Under the pieces are notes generated by a model. That model was not told the origin of the DNA. It made no database searches and worked only from the letters and a program-made list of their open reading frames with translations. Below are positions 1-7,545 of a stretch of 7,545 bases of DNA, in pieces. Numbering within the stretch: the stretch's first letter is position 1; the number at the start of each line of letters is the position of its first letter. The translations under genes and the position numbers were made by a program. Origin of the DNA: Phycisphaerae bacterium (lineage in GTDB: Bacteria > Planctomycetota > Phycisphaerae > SM23-33); NCBI GenBank assembly GCA_030754715.1, contig JASLZV010000077.1, positions 1-7,545 on the forward strand. The letters are read 5' to 3'.

Positions 1-51
1 ATTACTGTTCGACGTGACAGGGCCTGGCTTCCGAAACAGACCGGATCATGA
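1..51 (+). CDS. C-terminal tail of an upstream gene, possibly undecaprenyl diphosphate synthase
   Basis: Frame 1 is open from the window edge and ends at TGA 49-51, giving the 16-residue tail ITVRRDRAWLPKQTGS. The stop overlaps the cdsA ATG as ATGA, the usual sign of translationally coupled operon genes. UppS proteins often end in an RRDRRFG-like stretch and uppS commonly precedes cdsA, so uppS is the natural guess. The visible tail shares only RRDR with that pattern, and 16 residues cannot settle identity. The overlap is seen in the sequence; the gene name is inference, so the symbol is left blank. Confidence 0.4.
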   Translation: MTVRRDRAWLPKQTGS

Positions 52-923
52 AGACAAGGATACTCCTCGGGACAATCATGATCGCAGCAGTGGCCGCCCT
101 GCTGTGGGCAGACTGGTATTTGGAGGAGGCAGGAGTGATCCGGCTGGGCTTGCCCCACGGGTCGACTATGATACTTCGTGGTCTACCGGTAGCAGTGACG
201 ATTCTGGCATTGTCGGTCCTGGCGATTTGGGAGATGGTCAGGCTCTGCGGGGCAGCCGGCGTGCTGATCCTGGGCCTCTCGGCAGCAATCGGCTCCACGA
301 CATTGGGCACCCTTCCGCTGTGGTGGCAATTCGTGGGTGTCCCGCTCAGTGGTCAAGCCGTCATGGTGCTGCTGGCGGTGGTTGTTGCCCTGACGTTCCT
401 GGAACAGATGATCCGTTCCAGGACCACCGACGCGCTGCGGACAATCGCCTGCACGCTGCTGACGGTATTGTACCTGGGCGTGGGGGGAGCAATGATCCTC
501 CAAATCCGCATGCTTACCCCCAACGGCCTGATGTGGCTGGTGCTGTTTCTGGCGGTAGTAAAGTCCACGGATATCGGGGCCTACTTTGTCGGCTCGGCTG
601 TCGGGCTACACAAGATGATACCGTGGCTGTCGCCAGGCAAGAGTTGGGAGGGGCTGTTTGGCGGCTTGGCCGCCGGGACCGCCGTGAGTCTGCTGGGCAA
701 CTGGGGGATGGGAGCGGGGCTGATTATGTGGCAGGCAGCGCTATTTGGCGTGGTCGTCGGCTTGGTCGGTCAGTTCGGCGACCTGTGTGAGAGCCTACTG
801 AAGAGATCGGTCCACGTCAAAGATAGCGGTGCTACGGTCCCGGAATTCGGCGGTATGCTGGACATTATCGACTCACCCCTGATGGCAGCCGCGCCGGCCT
901 ACCTGCTGCTCGCGGTAATGTAA
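48..923 (+). CDS. cdsA: Phosphatidate cytidylyltransferase (CDP-diacylglycerol synthase)
   Basis: Integral inner-membrane enzyme that converts phosphatidate and CTP to CDP-diacylglycerol and pyrophosphate, the branch point to all phospholipid head groups. The 291-residue protein is mostly hydrophobic, with about eight membrane segments (for example residues 5-20, 46-62, 69-82, 103-117, 135-152, 160-172 and 229-242). Recognisable blocks are STDIGAYFVG (173-182), LSPGKSWEG (194-202) and the family signature at 249-275, with SLLKR, KDSG and GGMLDIID. The signature departs from the textbook form: the His of PxHGG is Phe (PEFGG) and the Arg of DRxD is Ile (DIID). The catalytic-site acidic residues and the KR and KD pairs are kept. 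I recall similar changes in planctomycete CdsA proteins, so this is probably a lineage variant. The start is the ATG overlapping the previous stop; there is no clear Shine-Dalgarno, which fits translational coupling. Length matches the family. Confidence 0.93.
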   Translation: MKTRILLGTIMIAAVAALLWADWYLEEAGVIRLGLPHGSTMILRGLPVAVTILALSVLAIWEMVRLCGAAGVLILGLSAAIGSTTLGTLPLWWQFVGVPLSGQAVMVLLAVVVALTFLEQMIRSRTTDALRTIACTLLTVLYLGVGGAMILQIRMLTPNGLMWLVLFLAVVKSTDIGAYFVGSAVGLHKMIPWLSPGKSWEGLFGGLAAGTAVSLLGNWGMGAGLIMWQAALFGVVVGLVGQFGDLCESLLKRSVHVKDSGATVPEFGGMLDIIDSPLMAAAPAYLLLAVM

Positions 924-958
924 GCAGCGCCAAACAGCCCAGAAATTGCGGCTGCATA

Positions 959-1450
959 CATTTTCCAGCCGGGTCGATCATCGTCGTGGACGGTTCACAG
1001 GCCACAAAGACCGACCGGGGCCGTAGTGTCCCCGTCAGCAAGAAACTCGGCAAGATCATAGACGGTATGAGCCACGGCAAACCCGACGATCTTGTGTTTC
1101 CCGAGCGTTCACGTCGGCACTGGGCCCGGATGCTCAGGCCCATCAAAGAGGCCCTCCCCGTCATGGACAGGCCCGGAGGCGGAGGCGGCTGGCGTGATTT
1201 CCGCCGCACCACGGCCAGCCTGTTGGTTCAGGGTGGAGTGGACATCTATTTGGTTTCCAAGATTCTCGGGCACTCCGACATTCGCACCACGGCGAGGCAC
1301 TACGTCCAGCTACTGCGTCGTATTCCTCATCAGCAAGTGCAACAACATTTGTGCGCATCATCGACCTCACACCTTCACGACAGCCCTCCATGGCAGCCCG
1401 CTGCGACCTCTCCACGACCCGGCAGATATGTTAGGTTTACGTTAGGATAA
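959..1450 (+). pseudogene. Remnant of a tyrosine recombinase/integrase (C-terminal catalytic part only)
   Basis: The frame encodes the C-terminal half of a phage-integrase-type tyrosine recombinase. Similarity seems to begin near 974, ahead of the GTG at 986, because SIIVVDGSQATKTDRGRSVP reads like the beta-hairpin carrying the catalytic Lys. Numbering from GTG 986, the box WRDFRRTTASLL lies at 69-80, LGHSDIRTT at 94-102 and the nucleophile Tyr is Y106 (ARHY). The core-binding domain and the first catalytic Arg are absent, and the HxxR histidine is Arg (R70-D-F-R73), so activity is unlikely. The piece starts about 35 nt after the cdsA stop, and the tail after about residue 112 is unlike an integrase end. 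No attachment site, tRNA or other mobile-element gene is visible nearby. It is most likely a scar of an old element. A small intact DNA-binding derivative is the less likely alternative. Confidence 0.8.
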
Positions 1451-1494
1451 AGTCAAGACGATTTTAGCGGTTTCACGAGATTTTTTCGCCCTGG

Positions 1495-1562
1495 TGCCCC
1501 CAGCGGCATCTAACTCCCGTCCGCACATCGACTCGCATCATCTCTGCCCCCCCCCCCAGCGG
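1495..1562 (+). repeat. Two TG-C(n)-AGCGG repeats with C5 and C11 tracts
   Basis: TG followed by five C and AGCGG occupies 1495-1506; TG followed by eleven C and AGCGG occupies 1545-1562. The flanks match exactly and only the tract length differs. The C11 run (1547-1557) is the longest homopolymer in the window and ends 9 nt before the -35 box of the proposed argJ promoter. Long homopolymers slip during replication, so the tract length may vary between strains or be a sequencing uncertainty. The rest of 1451-1566 has no gene I can support. Confidence 0.6.
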
Positions 1563-1566
1563 ACGG

Positions 1567-1595
1567 TGGACAACCACACCGCCACCCGCTATAAC
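1567..1595 (+). promoter_or_regulatory. Sigma70-type promoter for argJ
   Basis: TGGACA at 1567-1572 matches five of six bases of the -35 consensus, and TATAAC at 1590-1595 matches five of six of the -10, with a 17-nt spacer. Transcription would start near 1602, leaving a leader of about 46 nt that contains GGAG at 1636-1639, 8 nt before the argJ ATG. I see no convincing ArgR-box palindrome around it. Confidence 0.55.
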
Positions 1596-1647
1596 CCCTC
1601 TATGCGTCACTGCGCTGACAGCCTTACGCGCACTTGGAGATTACCCA

Positions 1648-2853
1648 ATGAACGTTACCCGGCATATCACGCTCCCGAAGGGTTTTCGCTCGGCTGGCGT
1701 AGCTTGTGGGATGAAGCCCAGCGGGAGCGAGGACCTGGCAATAGTCGCCGCTGACCGGGATGCATCGGTCGCTATAGTCACCACCCAGAACCAAATCGTC
1801 GGAGCTCCGATCTTGTGGTGCCGCCAGATGTTCCCTCGCCGGTACGGCAAGGCCCGCGCCATCGTAATCAACGCCGGCAACGCTAATGTCTGCACCGGCA
1901 AGGTCGGGCTACACGACGCCCAAACAATGGCCACTGAGACAGCCAAATGCCTGGGAAGCCGCCCGGACAAGATATTGGTAGCCTCCACAGGCATCATTGG
2001 CCGTCCGCTGCCGATGACAAGGGTTCGCCGAGGGATCGCAGCTGCGGCAGAATCGCTGAGCACACGCAACGACCAGGTAGCCCTGCGAGCCATCATGACT
2101 ACCGACACACGGGCCAAGTCGGCAATCGTGAAGACGCAAATCGGCCGCAAGAAGGTGACGATAGCGGGTATTGTCAAGGGCGCGGGTATGGTTGCCCCGT
2201 CGCTGGCCACAATGATCGGTGTGCTCACCACCGACGCAGCCATCTCGCCGCCAGCATTGAAAAAGGCATTGTTCACCGCTGTGGGGCCGACTTTCAATGC
2301 TATCACAATCGACAGCGATACCTCAACCTCCGATATGGTAGCCATACTCGCGAGCGGCGCCGCCGCCAACAAAGTGATTTTCACCGGGTCACCCGGGCAC
2401 AGAAAACTCACCTCTGCGGTAACCGAGGTCTGCGCGAAGTTAGCCCGTGCGGTAGTCGCCGACGGCGAGGGTGCAACCAAACTCATCGAGGTAATCGTTC
2501 GCGGTGCCCGCAGCAACCGTGAGGCCGAGATAGCCGCAAAGTCAGTGGCGAATTCGCCGCTGTTTAAATGCGCTATTCACGGTCACGATCCAAACTGGGG
2601 CAGAATCGCCGCTGCTTTGGGTAAGAGCGCCGCAAAAGTTGTTGTCGAGAAACTTGCGATTCGGATCGGTAGCATTGTGGTGTTTAAGTGCGGGGGCGCG
2701 ACGAAGTTCAGCACCGCTGCAGTGGGCAGACATCTCTCCGGCACGATGGTCAAGATTCTGTGCAATCTGGGACTGGGGTCGGGGCGTTTCACCGCCTTAA
2801 CATGCGATCTGTCAAAGGAATACATCGAAATCAACGCTCATTATCACACTTAA
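1648..2853 (+). CDS. argJ: Glutamate N-acetyltransferase / ornithine acetyltransferase
   Basis: Cytoplasmic enzyme of the cyclic arginine pathway. It moves the acetyl group from N-acetylornithine to glutamate, and bifunctional members also use acetyl-CoA to start the pathway. The precursor self-cleaves before a Thr that becomes the N-terminal nucleophile of the beta chain; here this is T188 in KGAGMVAPSLATM (177-189). Other family blocks are intact: NAGNANVCTG (75-84), ASTGIIG (112-118), MTTDT (150-154), DSDTSTSD (222-229), DGEGATKL (272-279), DPNWGRI (314-320) and the C-terminal CDLSKEYIEINAHY. The 401-residue length is normal. The ATG follows GGAG by 8 nt and has its own promoter, and no other arg gene is adjacent. 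Odd point: I count about 51 Lys+Arg against 25 Asp+Glu, very basic for this cytosolic family. Whether it is mono- or bifunctional cannot be decided from the sequence. Confidence 0.95.
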   Translation: MNVTRHITLPKGFRSAGVACGMKPSGSEDLAIVAADRDASVAIVTTQNQIVGAPILWCRQMFPRRYGKARAIVINAGNANVCTGKVGLHDAQTMATETAKCLGSRPDKILVASTGIIGRPLPMTRVRRGIAAAAESLSTRNDQVALRAIMTTDTRAKSAIVKTQIGRKKVTIAGIVKGAGMVAPSLATMIGVLTTDAAISPPALKKALFTAVGPTFNAITIDSDTSTSDMVAILASGAAANKVIFTGSPGHRKLTSAVTEVCAKLARAVVADGEGATKLIEVIVRGARSNREAEIAAKSVANSPLFKCAIHGHDPNWGRIAAALGKSAAKVVVEKLAIRIGSIVVFKCGGATKFSTAAVGRHLSGTMVKILCNLGLGSGRFTALTCDLSKEYIEINAHYHT

Positions 2854-2990
2854 CCATCCCCCAGAACAACCGGAACAGGCCTTACAACCCGCGTCTTCTT
2901 AGCAAACCTCGCATCTCCCCCAGATTACTTTCTGGCCAATCGGGTCGGATTCGGGTAAGTTTACCCCTTCGCGCCTTAGACAAGTTGCAC

Positions 2991-2996
2991 TACAAT
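2991..2996 (+). promoter_or_regulatory. Possible -10 element ahead of the small ORF at 3042
   Basis: TACAAT matches five of six bases of the -10 consensus. The hexamer 17 nt upstream (2968-2973, TTCGCG) is a poor -35. Transcription would begin near 3003 and include the Shine-Dalgarno at 3026-3031. The rest of the 454-nt gap between argJ and ligA (2854-2990 and 3238-3307) shows nothing else I can support, apart from a 6-bp inverted repeat at 3262-3286 without a T-tract. Confidence 0.3.
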
Positions 2997-3019
2997 GGGG
3001 CTGTCGAAAAATAATGACT

Positions 3020-3033
3020 TGCCTCAGGAGGCA
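3020..3033 (+). promoter_or_regulatory. Strong Shine-Dalgarno inside a small inverted repeat
   Basis: AGGAGG at 3026-3031 is a full consensus ribosome binding site, 10 nt before the ATG at 3042. It overlaps the inverted repeat TGCCTC-AG-GAGGCA (3020-3033), which could fold as a 5-bp stem with a CAGG loop and partly hide the site. This argues that 3042 is, or once was, a real start codon. Confidence 0.45.
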
Positions 3034-3041
3034 TTGTTGCG

Positions 3042-3237
3042 ATGCGGCTTAGGATTCGGCACAAGTTGAAAGTGGCTTTCTTTGTCCTGCTGGGCTTTGC
3101 GGCTATGTGTTAACGCCAGCCTGCCCACTGGGAGCGTATCTGACTTGCCTCGCGCACCGGCAATCGATACTTGGGGGATTTTTGTATGGCCTGTTCACTT
3201 TGTCGATTCGCTAACCAATCAGACGGAAGACCCTTAA
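3042..3237 (+). pseudogene. Small signal-anchor or lipoprotein-like gene, apparently frameshifted
   Basis: From ATG 3042 the frame reads a basic start (MRLRIRHKLK), a hydrophobic stretch (VAFFVLLGFAAMC) and then TAA at 3111-3113, 23 residues in all. That is the shape of a signal peptide or membrane anchor with nothing after it. The +1 frame is open through the same spot and on to TAA 3235-3237. It reads CVNASLPTGS, then PRAPAIDTWG, then IFVWPVHFVDSLTNQTED, which looks protein-like. Deleting one base near 3106-3111 would join the two into a roughly 65-residue exported small protein. The strong Shine-Dalgarno and -10-like element support a gene here. I recognise no family. Alternatives are a genuine 23-residue membrane peptide, a sequencing error at the join, or a chance open frame downstream. 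Confidence 0.35.
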
Positions 3238-3307
3238 CGTCATCGATGGACATCTGCACACACTGACTTCGAGTTGCCCGGTCAGTTGATTAAGTATGGC
3301 GGCAACA

Positions 3308-5414
<2,107 letters not shown>

Positions 5415-5466
5415 GGGCAGCCGATGGCCTGGGAGACCACAGCCGCCCCTTGCCCGGCTTGGCACA

Positions 5467-5495
5467 ATGACATGGCCGCACAATTTAGGTACACT
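5467..5495 (+). promoter_or_regulatory. Sigma70-type promoter for cmk-plsC, placed for a leaderless mRNA
   Basis: ATGACA at 5467-5472 matches five of six -35 bases, and TACACT at 5490-5495 matches four of six -10 bases, with a 17-nt spacer. The -10 ends only 6 nt before the cmk ATG at 5502, so the predicted start of transcription falls on or next to the A of the ATG. No Shine-Dalgarno is visible in that short space. Confidence 0.45.
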
Positions 5496-5501
5496 CTCGT
5501 C

Positions 5502-6164
5502 ATGATTATTACAGTTGATGGACCGGCGGGATCGGGTAAGAGTACCGTCGCACGAGAGCTTGCCAAAGCCTTGAGCATAGCGTACCTGGACAGCGGCGCA
5601 ACCTACCGAGCAGTGACCTACCATGCTATTTCTCAGGGCATAGACCTGCGAGACGAGGCTGCGCTGGCGGCTCTGACCAAGCGGATCGATCTGGAACTGA
5701 TCCCCCACGCTGACGGCGTCGGCGTGCTGGTGAGTGGTCGGGACGTCAGCCGGCAAATCCGGGCGCCCGAGATAACTACCAAAACCCGCTACGCGGCTTC
5801 ATCGCCCCAGGTTCGCGCCGTGCTGGTGAAATTGCAACGGAAGATCGGCAACAGGATGGGCAATTTTGTATCCGAGGGGCGAGACCAGGGATCGGTGGTA
5901 TTCCCCGACGCAGACGTCAAGTTTTACCTGGATGCCTCACCGCAGGTCCGCGCCCGGCGCCGGAGCGACGAATTGTGGGCCACCGGGCGGCTGGCGAACC
6001 GCCGGCAGATTCTTCAGGCGATAATGGACCGTGACAGTAGCGACCGCAGCCGAGAGGTCGGGCCGCTGGTTAAACCCGACGGTGCAGTCATAATTGATAC
6101 GTCTGAGATGACCGTTGCCCAAGTAACCGAGGCGATGGCCCAGATAATCCAGGAGCGGATATGA
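5502..6164 (+). CDS. cmk: Cytidylate kinase
   Basis: Cytoplasmic P-loop kinase that phosphorylates CMP and dCMP with ATP, recycling nucleotides from RNA turnover and phospholipid synthesis. The 220-residue length fits the family. Visible motifs are the P-loop GPAGSGKST (7-15), LDSGATYRAV (29-38, usually LDTGAMYRA), VRAVLVKLQR (104-113), EGRDQGSVVFPDA (125-137, classically EGRDIGTVVFPDA), LDASPQVRARRR (143-154, lid) and RDSSDRSREVGPL (177-189). The Q in EGRDQG is a variant I associate with planctomycetes. The frame stays open upstream to ATG 5424, but that stretch would contain the promoter and does not look like CMK. The normal N-terminus MIITVDGPAG starts at 5502. The gene overlaps plsC by 4 nt (ATGA), so the two are surely cotranscribed. 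Confidence 0.96.
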   Translation: MIITVDGPAGSGKSTVARELAKALSIAYLDSGATYRAVTYHAISQGIDLRDEAALAALTKRIDLELIPHADGVGVLVSGRDVSRQIRAPEITTKTRYAASSPQVRAVLVKLQRKIGNRMGNFVSEGRDQGSVVFPDADVKFYLDASPQVRARRRSDELWATGRLANRRQILQAIMDRDSSDRSREVGPLVKPDGAVIIDTSEMTVAQVTEAMAQIIQERI

Positions 6165-6886
6165 TCGCGATGCGCAGCCACCCCAATCCATTTCTGCGAT
6201 CGTTCGGTCTGACCGATAGCGTACAGAAACCATCGATGTATTACCGAGCGATGCGCCGGACCTGCTATATGCTCACCGCGCTGTGGAAGGTACGGGTATT
6301 CAACCGCCATCTTGAGCCGGCTGACGGCAGCGCAGTGTATATCTGCAACCATCAAAGTTTCTTTGATCCGATCCTCATGGGCATGGCACTTCGCCGCCCG
6401 ATGAACTATATGGCCCGGGACACGCTGTTTCGCATACCAGGGCTCAAGCAGTTGATAGCGTCACTCAATACCTTTCCGGTTCGACGCGGCACGGCCGACA
6501 CAGGTGCACTAAAGGAGGCGATGCGACGACTCAGGGCCGGTCACCAAGTGATGGTCTTTGCCGAAGGCACGCGAACGCGCGATGGCCGGGTGGGCAGATT
6601 TCTGCCCGGCGTTGCGATGCTGGCCCAGCGGGCGGCCAAATGGATCGTGCCCGTTGTAATCGACGGCGCCTTTGAGGCCTGGCCACGCACTCAGGCGCTG
6701 CCGGGTGGCGGCAACATTGCCGTGCAATACGCACCACCCATTCCGCGTGCAGAGGCAGAAAAACTCAATGGCGAGCAATTGCTCCGACGCGTCCGCCAAG
6801 CGATTATCGAGATGCAAACCGACATCCGCCGTCGCGTAGGTCGACCGGCATTGAACTACTCAAACGAACACCACTCCGCCACTTGA
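6161..6886 (+). CDS. plsC: 1-acyl-sn-glycerol-3-phosphate acyltransferase (PlsC family)
   Basis: Membrane-associated acyltransferase that adds the second acyl chain to lysophosphatidate, giving phosphatidate, the substrate of CdsA. All four family motifs are present: NHQSFFD (63-69) with the catalytic H64-x4-D69, FPVRRGTADTGAL (105-117), VFAEGTRTRDG (132-142) and IVPVVIDGA (162-170). At 241 residues it has the usual size. The N-terminal region (about 28-48) is only weakly hydrophobic, so membrane attachment may be peripheral. The ATG overlaps the cmk stop and has AGGAG 5 nt upstream (6151-6155), so it can be translated by coupling and on its own. The cmk-plsC pairing is common in bacteria. 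Other acyltransferases share these motifs (for example lyso-ornithine lipid acyltransferase), so the exact acceptor is inferred. Confidence 0.9.
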   Translation: MIAMRSHPNPFLRSFGLTDSVQKPSMYYRAMRRTCYMLTALWKVRVFNRHLEPADGSAVYICNHQSFFDPILMGMALRRPMNYMARDTLFRIPGLKQLIASLNTFPVRRGTADTGALKEAMRRLRAGHQVMVFAEGTRTRDGRVGRFLPGVAMLAQRAAKWIVPVVIDGAFEAWPRTQALPGGGNIAVQYAPPIPRAEAEKLNGEQLLRRVRQAIIEMQTDIRRRVGRPALNYSNEHHSAT

Positions 6887-6966
6887 CGATACCCCCCCCT
6901 GTATCCGTAACAGCTTTCTAAAGCAACGGTTACAAGATATAAAATGGCTGCCGGCCTTCAGCGACC

Positions 6967-6995
6967 CGGTGCGCATTATTGCGTGATGTGCACCG
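6967..6995. terminator. Nine-bp hairpin between convergent plsC and the minus-strand membrane gene
   Basis: CGGTGCGCA (6967-6975) pairs along its full length with TGTGCACCG (6987-6995), with one G-U pair and an 11-nt loop. It lies 81 nt after the plsC stop and downstream of the convergent gene on the other strand, where a shared terminator would be expected. Neither strand has a T-run after the stem, so it is not a classic intrinsic terminator. A second, weaker repeat, GATAC-C7T-GTATC (6888-6905), begins right after the plsC stop. The remaining 6906-7029 holds no gene I can support. Confidence 0.35.
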
Positions 6996-7029
6996 AAGGG
7001 GTCTTGTGTATGCGCAAACACCTGCGTGC

Positions 7030-7119
7030 CTACTCCAGCATGCGGTATTCTTCATCGAGGCAGATTAAGGATACACGCTGCACAGAACGCTCAGGTCGCC
7101 ACACGTGGCCTGGCGCCAT
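7030..7119 (-). CDS. Possible 29-residue small ORF after the membrane protein gene
   Basis: On the minus strand an ATG at 7119 opens a 29-residue frame that ends at TAG 7030-7032. It begins MAPGHVWRPERSV and ends SLICLDEEYRMLE. It starts 9 nt after the TAG of the upstream membrane gene and is in the same frame. A GAGGAG 12 nt before the ATG, formed by the last codons of the upstream gene, could serve as a ribosome site. No family is recognised. It could be a real small protein, a readthrough extension of the upstream gene, or a chance open stretch. Confidence 0.25.
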   Translation of the reverse strand: MAPGHVWRPERSVQRVSLICLDEEYRMLE

Positions 7120-7128
7120 CCGAGCGCT

Positions 7129-7527
7129 CTACTCCTCGGCAGACTTGTGGCTTTCCAGATGCCGGAACTCATGGATCCGTTCGCTGATCCAGAACCCCAA
7201 CACCGCCCCCCCGCCACCGGCCGTCAACCAGTCAACCGGAAGAGCGCGGGCATAAAAGTGGACATGCATCCAGGCGTTCACCTCATAGTCAACGGCGGTC
7301 ACAATCGCCAGCAGGTAAAACAGGACAGCCGTGGCCATGGGTGATGCCCAGGCCGCCACACCGAAAGGCGTGGGGAATTTCTGGTGAGCAACCACCACGC
7401 CAAGGAGAAAGCTGGCAAACAGCGCAAAGAGCACCTGCCCCCGGTCCGCCGATTTCATCAAAAGCATCAAGGCCACCGAGGCGATCAGGACAGCCAATCC
7501 CAGGCACGACAGCGATTCCACAAGCAT
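7129..7527 (-). CDS. Hypothetical four-helix membrane protein, possibly 5' incomplete
   Basis: A 132-residue protein with about four hydrophobic segments (residues 6-24, 31-48, 57-79 and 98-115). It has a Gly-rich stretch TAGGGGAVLGF within the last helix and a charged, His-rich cytoplasmic-looking tail (SERIHEFRHLESHKSAEE). A loop between helices 3 and 4 carries EVNAWMHVHFYAR. I recognise no family or catalytic motif. The ATG at 7527 has no clear Shine-Dalgarno, and the frame stays open to the window edge at 7545, so the real start may lie outside. It is convergent with plsC and may share a transcript with the small ORF at 7030-7119. Confidence 0.7.
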   Translation of the reverse strand: MLVESLSCLGLAVLIASVALMLLMKSADRGQVLFALFASFLLGVVVAHQKFPTPFGVAAWASPMATAVLFYLLAIVTAVDYEVNAWMHVHFYARALPVDWLTAGGGGAVLGFWISERIHEFRHLESHKSAEE

Positions 7528-7545
7528 CCGTCCATTTGCTCGGCC

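Noticed and set aside
14..790. Long plus-strand open frame of 258 codons across cdsA
   Set aside because: It is a shadow of cdsA in another frame: Gly/Arg/Asp-rich, no domain, while the cdsA frame has family motifs and membrane segments.
924..955. GCAGC/GCTGC inverted repeat after the cdsA stop as a terminator
   Set aside because: Five bp across a loop of about 22 nt with no T-tract; likely chance.
1451..1647. tRNA or attachment site next to the integrase remnant
   Set aside because: No cloverleaf-like arms, TTC-loop or CCA end could be seen on either strand.
1641..2516. 291-codon minus-strand frame opposite argJ
   Set aside because: Antisense shadow of a conserved gene, rich in Ala, Thr and Ser from complementary codons and without motifs.
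3262..3286. Inverted repeat ACTGAC/GTCAGT just after the ligA stop as a terminator
   Set aside because: Only 6 bp with a 13-nt loop and no T-run on either strand, so it is too weak to call.
5424..5501. N-terminal extension of cmk from ATG 5424
   Set aside because: The stretch contains the proposed promoter, does not resemble CMK, and the normal family N-terminus begins at 5502.
6944..7255. 103-codon plus-strand frame, preceded by a TATAAA-like patch at 6938-6943
   Set aside because: Low-complexity Arg/Ser-rich product, overlaps the minus-strand membrane gene, has only a weak -35 and no Shine-Dalgarno.

Overview
The window carries an ordinary bacterial housekeeping chromosome segment with moderately high GC. 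The best guess is a planctomycete (possibly a Phycisphaerae-type lineage). The basis is the divergent CdsA signature, the cmk motif variant EGRDQG, and a cdsA that directly follows what may be the end of uppS. This assignment is inference from remembered family features and was not tested by a search.

Layout, left to right. (1) The last 16 codons of an upstream gene overlap the start of cdsA (CDP-diacylglycerol synthase) by 4 nt. (2) Just after cdsA lies a decayed C-terminal piece of a tyrosine recombinase, without its N-terminal half and with its HxxR histidine replaced. (3) A C-rich spacer with two TG-C(n)-AGCGG repeats (n = 5 and 11) leads to a good sigma70-type promoter and argJ (ornithine/glutamate acetyltransferase). 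This ArgJ is complete in its motifs but unusually basic. (4) A 454-nt gap holds a small signal-anchor ORF with a perfect Shine-Dalgarno. It stops after 23 codons, and a plausible continuation lies in the next frame. (5) ligA (NAD-dependent DNA ligase) is on the minus strand. (6) Divergent promoters separate ligA from a cmk-plsC operon, and the cmk promoter is placed so that the mRNA should be leaderless. (7) A convergent gap with a 9-bp hairpin follows. The last gene, on the minus strand, is an unrecognised four-helix membrane protein, with a possible 29-codon small ORF directly after its stop.

How the genes work together: cdsA and plsC both serve phospholipid synthesis (phosphatidate formation and its activation by CTP), and cmk supplies CDP on the way to CTP. 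ligA seals nicks in replication and repair, and argJ makes ornithine for arginine. I see no CRISPR array, defence system, rRNA, tRNA or intact mobile element. The most interesting material is in the gaps: the integrase scar where a conserved gene cluster would be expected to continue, the variable-looking poly-C tract upstream of argJ, the possible frameshifted small gene, and the leaderless cmk promoter.
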